Assembly (NCBI GenBank): GCA_005888865.1
Contig: VBCL01000181.1
Location: 1,364 to 7,081, forward strand
Reading direction: 5' to 3'
Origin: Betaproteobacteria bacterium
GTDB lineage: Bacteria > Pseudomonadota > Gammaproteobacteria > Burkholderiales > Casimicrobiaceae
Length of the DNA: 5,718 nt
Part shown: positions 4,758 to 5,718 of the stretch, piece after piece
How the letters are laid out: each line of letters opens with the position of its first letter
How positions within the stretch are numbered: the stretch's first letter is position 1
Position numbers and translations under genes: made by a program
Notes under the pieces: model-generated
What the model saw: the letters and a program-made list of their open reading frames with translations, nothing else
The model's database searches: none
What the model was told of the DNA's origin: nothing

Positions 4758-5718
4758 ATGACTGCACCCGCAATCGGCTGGCGTCAGGCACTGTTCAACC
4801 GACGGATGCTGATCTGTGTATTCACCGGGTTCAGCTCCGGTCTGCCGCTCTACCTCCTGCTGAACCTCTTGCCGGCGTGGCTGCGCTCGGAGCGGGTCGA
4901 TCTGCGGTCGATCGGGTTATTTGCACTGATTCAGCTGCCGTTCACGTGGAAATTCATCTGGTCGCCGCTGGTCGATCGCTATGCCTTGCCGTTGCTGGGT
5001 CGACGGCGCGGCTGGATGCTCGTCACGCAGGTGCTGCTGCTTGGCTCGATCCCTCTATTCGGCGCGCTCTCGCCGCGGCTCGACCTGTGGACGATCGCCT
5101 ATCTCGCGGCCGCGGTTGCGCTTTTCGCCGCGACCCAGGACATCGTTCTCGATGCGTATCGCCGCGAGCTCCTGCCGGATCCCGAGCTGGGACTTGGGAA
5201 CGCGATCCACGTGCAGGCTTATCGCATTTCCAGCCTGGTACCCGGTGCGCTCTCGCTCATACTTGCTGATCTGCTGCCCTGGCAGGCGGTTTTCTCGATT
5301 ACCGCGCTGTTCATGCTGCCCGGCATCATCAACACCTACCTGGTTGCCGAGCCCGCGTTGGCGCGGCCGGCGCCGCACACGCTGACCGAGGCCGTGGTCG
5401 AGCCGTTCCACGAGTTCATCACGCGCGCCGGCGTTTCCCAGGCGTTGCTGGTGCTCGCCTTCATCTTCCTCTACAAGCTCGGCGACTCGATGGCCACCGC
5501 GCTGGCGACACCGTTCTATCTCGACATGGGGTTCTCCCTTTCCGATGTCGGGCTGATCGCCAAGAACGCCGGCCTGTGGGCGAGCGTGTTCGGCGGGTTG
5601 CTGGGCGGGATCTGGATGCTCAAGATCGGGATCAACCGCGGGTTGTGGCTGTTCGGCGTCGTGCAGGTCGTATCGATCCTCGGCTTCGCGTGGCTCGCGT
5701 ACGTGCACGAGCCCGATC
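4758..5718 (+). CDS. ampG: AmpG-like muropeptide permease, MFS superfamily (3' end outside the window)
   Basis: AmpG is an inner-membrane transporter that imports anhydromuropeptides from cell-wall turnover for recycling and, in bacteria with AmpR/AmpC, feeds the signal for beta-lactamase induction. The window holds 320 codons; the E. coli protein has about 490 residues. Family blocks seen are FSSGLPLYLL (25-34), TWKFIWSPLVDRY (63-75), GRRRGW (81-86) and ATQDIVLDAYR (125-135). About nine hydrophobic segments can be recognised, near 16-38, 51-71, 86-104, 111-130, 156-174, 177-196, 227-246, 264-284 and 294-315. I chose ATG 4758 because it gives the shorter N-terminus; ATG 4749 in the same frame adds three residues. 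Neither has a visible ribosome site. The gene follows metW after a hairpin-forming repeat. The order metX-metW-ampG is common in Betaproteobacteria, although AmpG has no known link to methionine. Confidence 0.92.
   Translation, partial: MTAPAIGWRQALFNRRMLICVFTGFSSGLPLYLLLNLLPAWLRSERVDLRSIGLFALIQLPFTWKFIWSPLVDRYALPLLGRRRGWMLVTQVLLLGSIPLFGALSPRLDLWTIAYLAAAVALFAATQDIVLDAYRRELLPDPELGLGNAIHVQAYRISSLVPGALSLILADLLPWQAVFSITALFMLPGIINTYLVAEPALARPAPHTLTEAVVEPFHEFITRAGVSQALLVLAFIFLYKLGDSMATALATPFYLDMGFSLSDVGLIAKNAGLWASVFGGLLGGIWMLKIGINRGLWLFGVVQVVSILGFAWLAYVHEPD

Overview
The window reads as chromosomal DNA of a GC-rich Betaproteobacterium. Two things point there: the order EIIA-Man / HPr / Enzyme I, and the order metX-metW-ampG with closely betaproteobacterial-looking protein sequences. 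All genes are on the + strand. The long minus-strand frames are shadows of high-GC coding sequence.

Positions 1-2716 hold a soluble phosphoenolpyruvate:sugar phosphotransferase (PTS) phosphorelay: the last 67 codons of an EIIA-Man protein, an HPr gene (187-456) overlapping it, a hairpin-plus-T-run terminator (487-510), a second divergent HPr gene (599-868), a 21-codon ORF with a near-ideal ribosome binding site (888-953), and Enzyme I (983-2716). No sugar permease is visible. This suits the mainly regulatory PTS of this group, in which EI passes phosphate from PEP to HPr and on to EIIA. The unusual part is two HPr paralogues, both with His15 and Ser46, separated by a terminator.

Positions 2717-2937 are a dense control region for methionine synthesis. 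A sigma70-like promoter (2755-2782) fires directly into a SAM-II type riboswitch aptamer (about 2790-2866) with an extra hairpin in its 3' loop. A strong intrinsic terminator (2895-2925) follows, then the GTG start of metX. The aptamer loop 2804-2816 can pair over 13 bp (one G-U) with the 3' arm of that terminator (2905-2917). This gives a ready antiterminator model: without S-adenosylmethionine (SAM) the loop captures the terminator arm and metX is transcribed; with SAM the loop is locked in the pseudoknot and the terminator forms.

Positions 2938-4661 are metX (homoserine O-acyltransferase, probably using succinyl-CoA) and metW, overlapping by 4 nt as one translational unit. Together they commit homoserine to methionine, the precursor of the SAM that the riboswitch senses.

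Positions 4662-4757 contain two facing arrays of 8-bp repeats that can fold into a long hairpin. From 4758 to the right edge runs an AmpG-like muropeptide permease, cut off by the window end.
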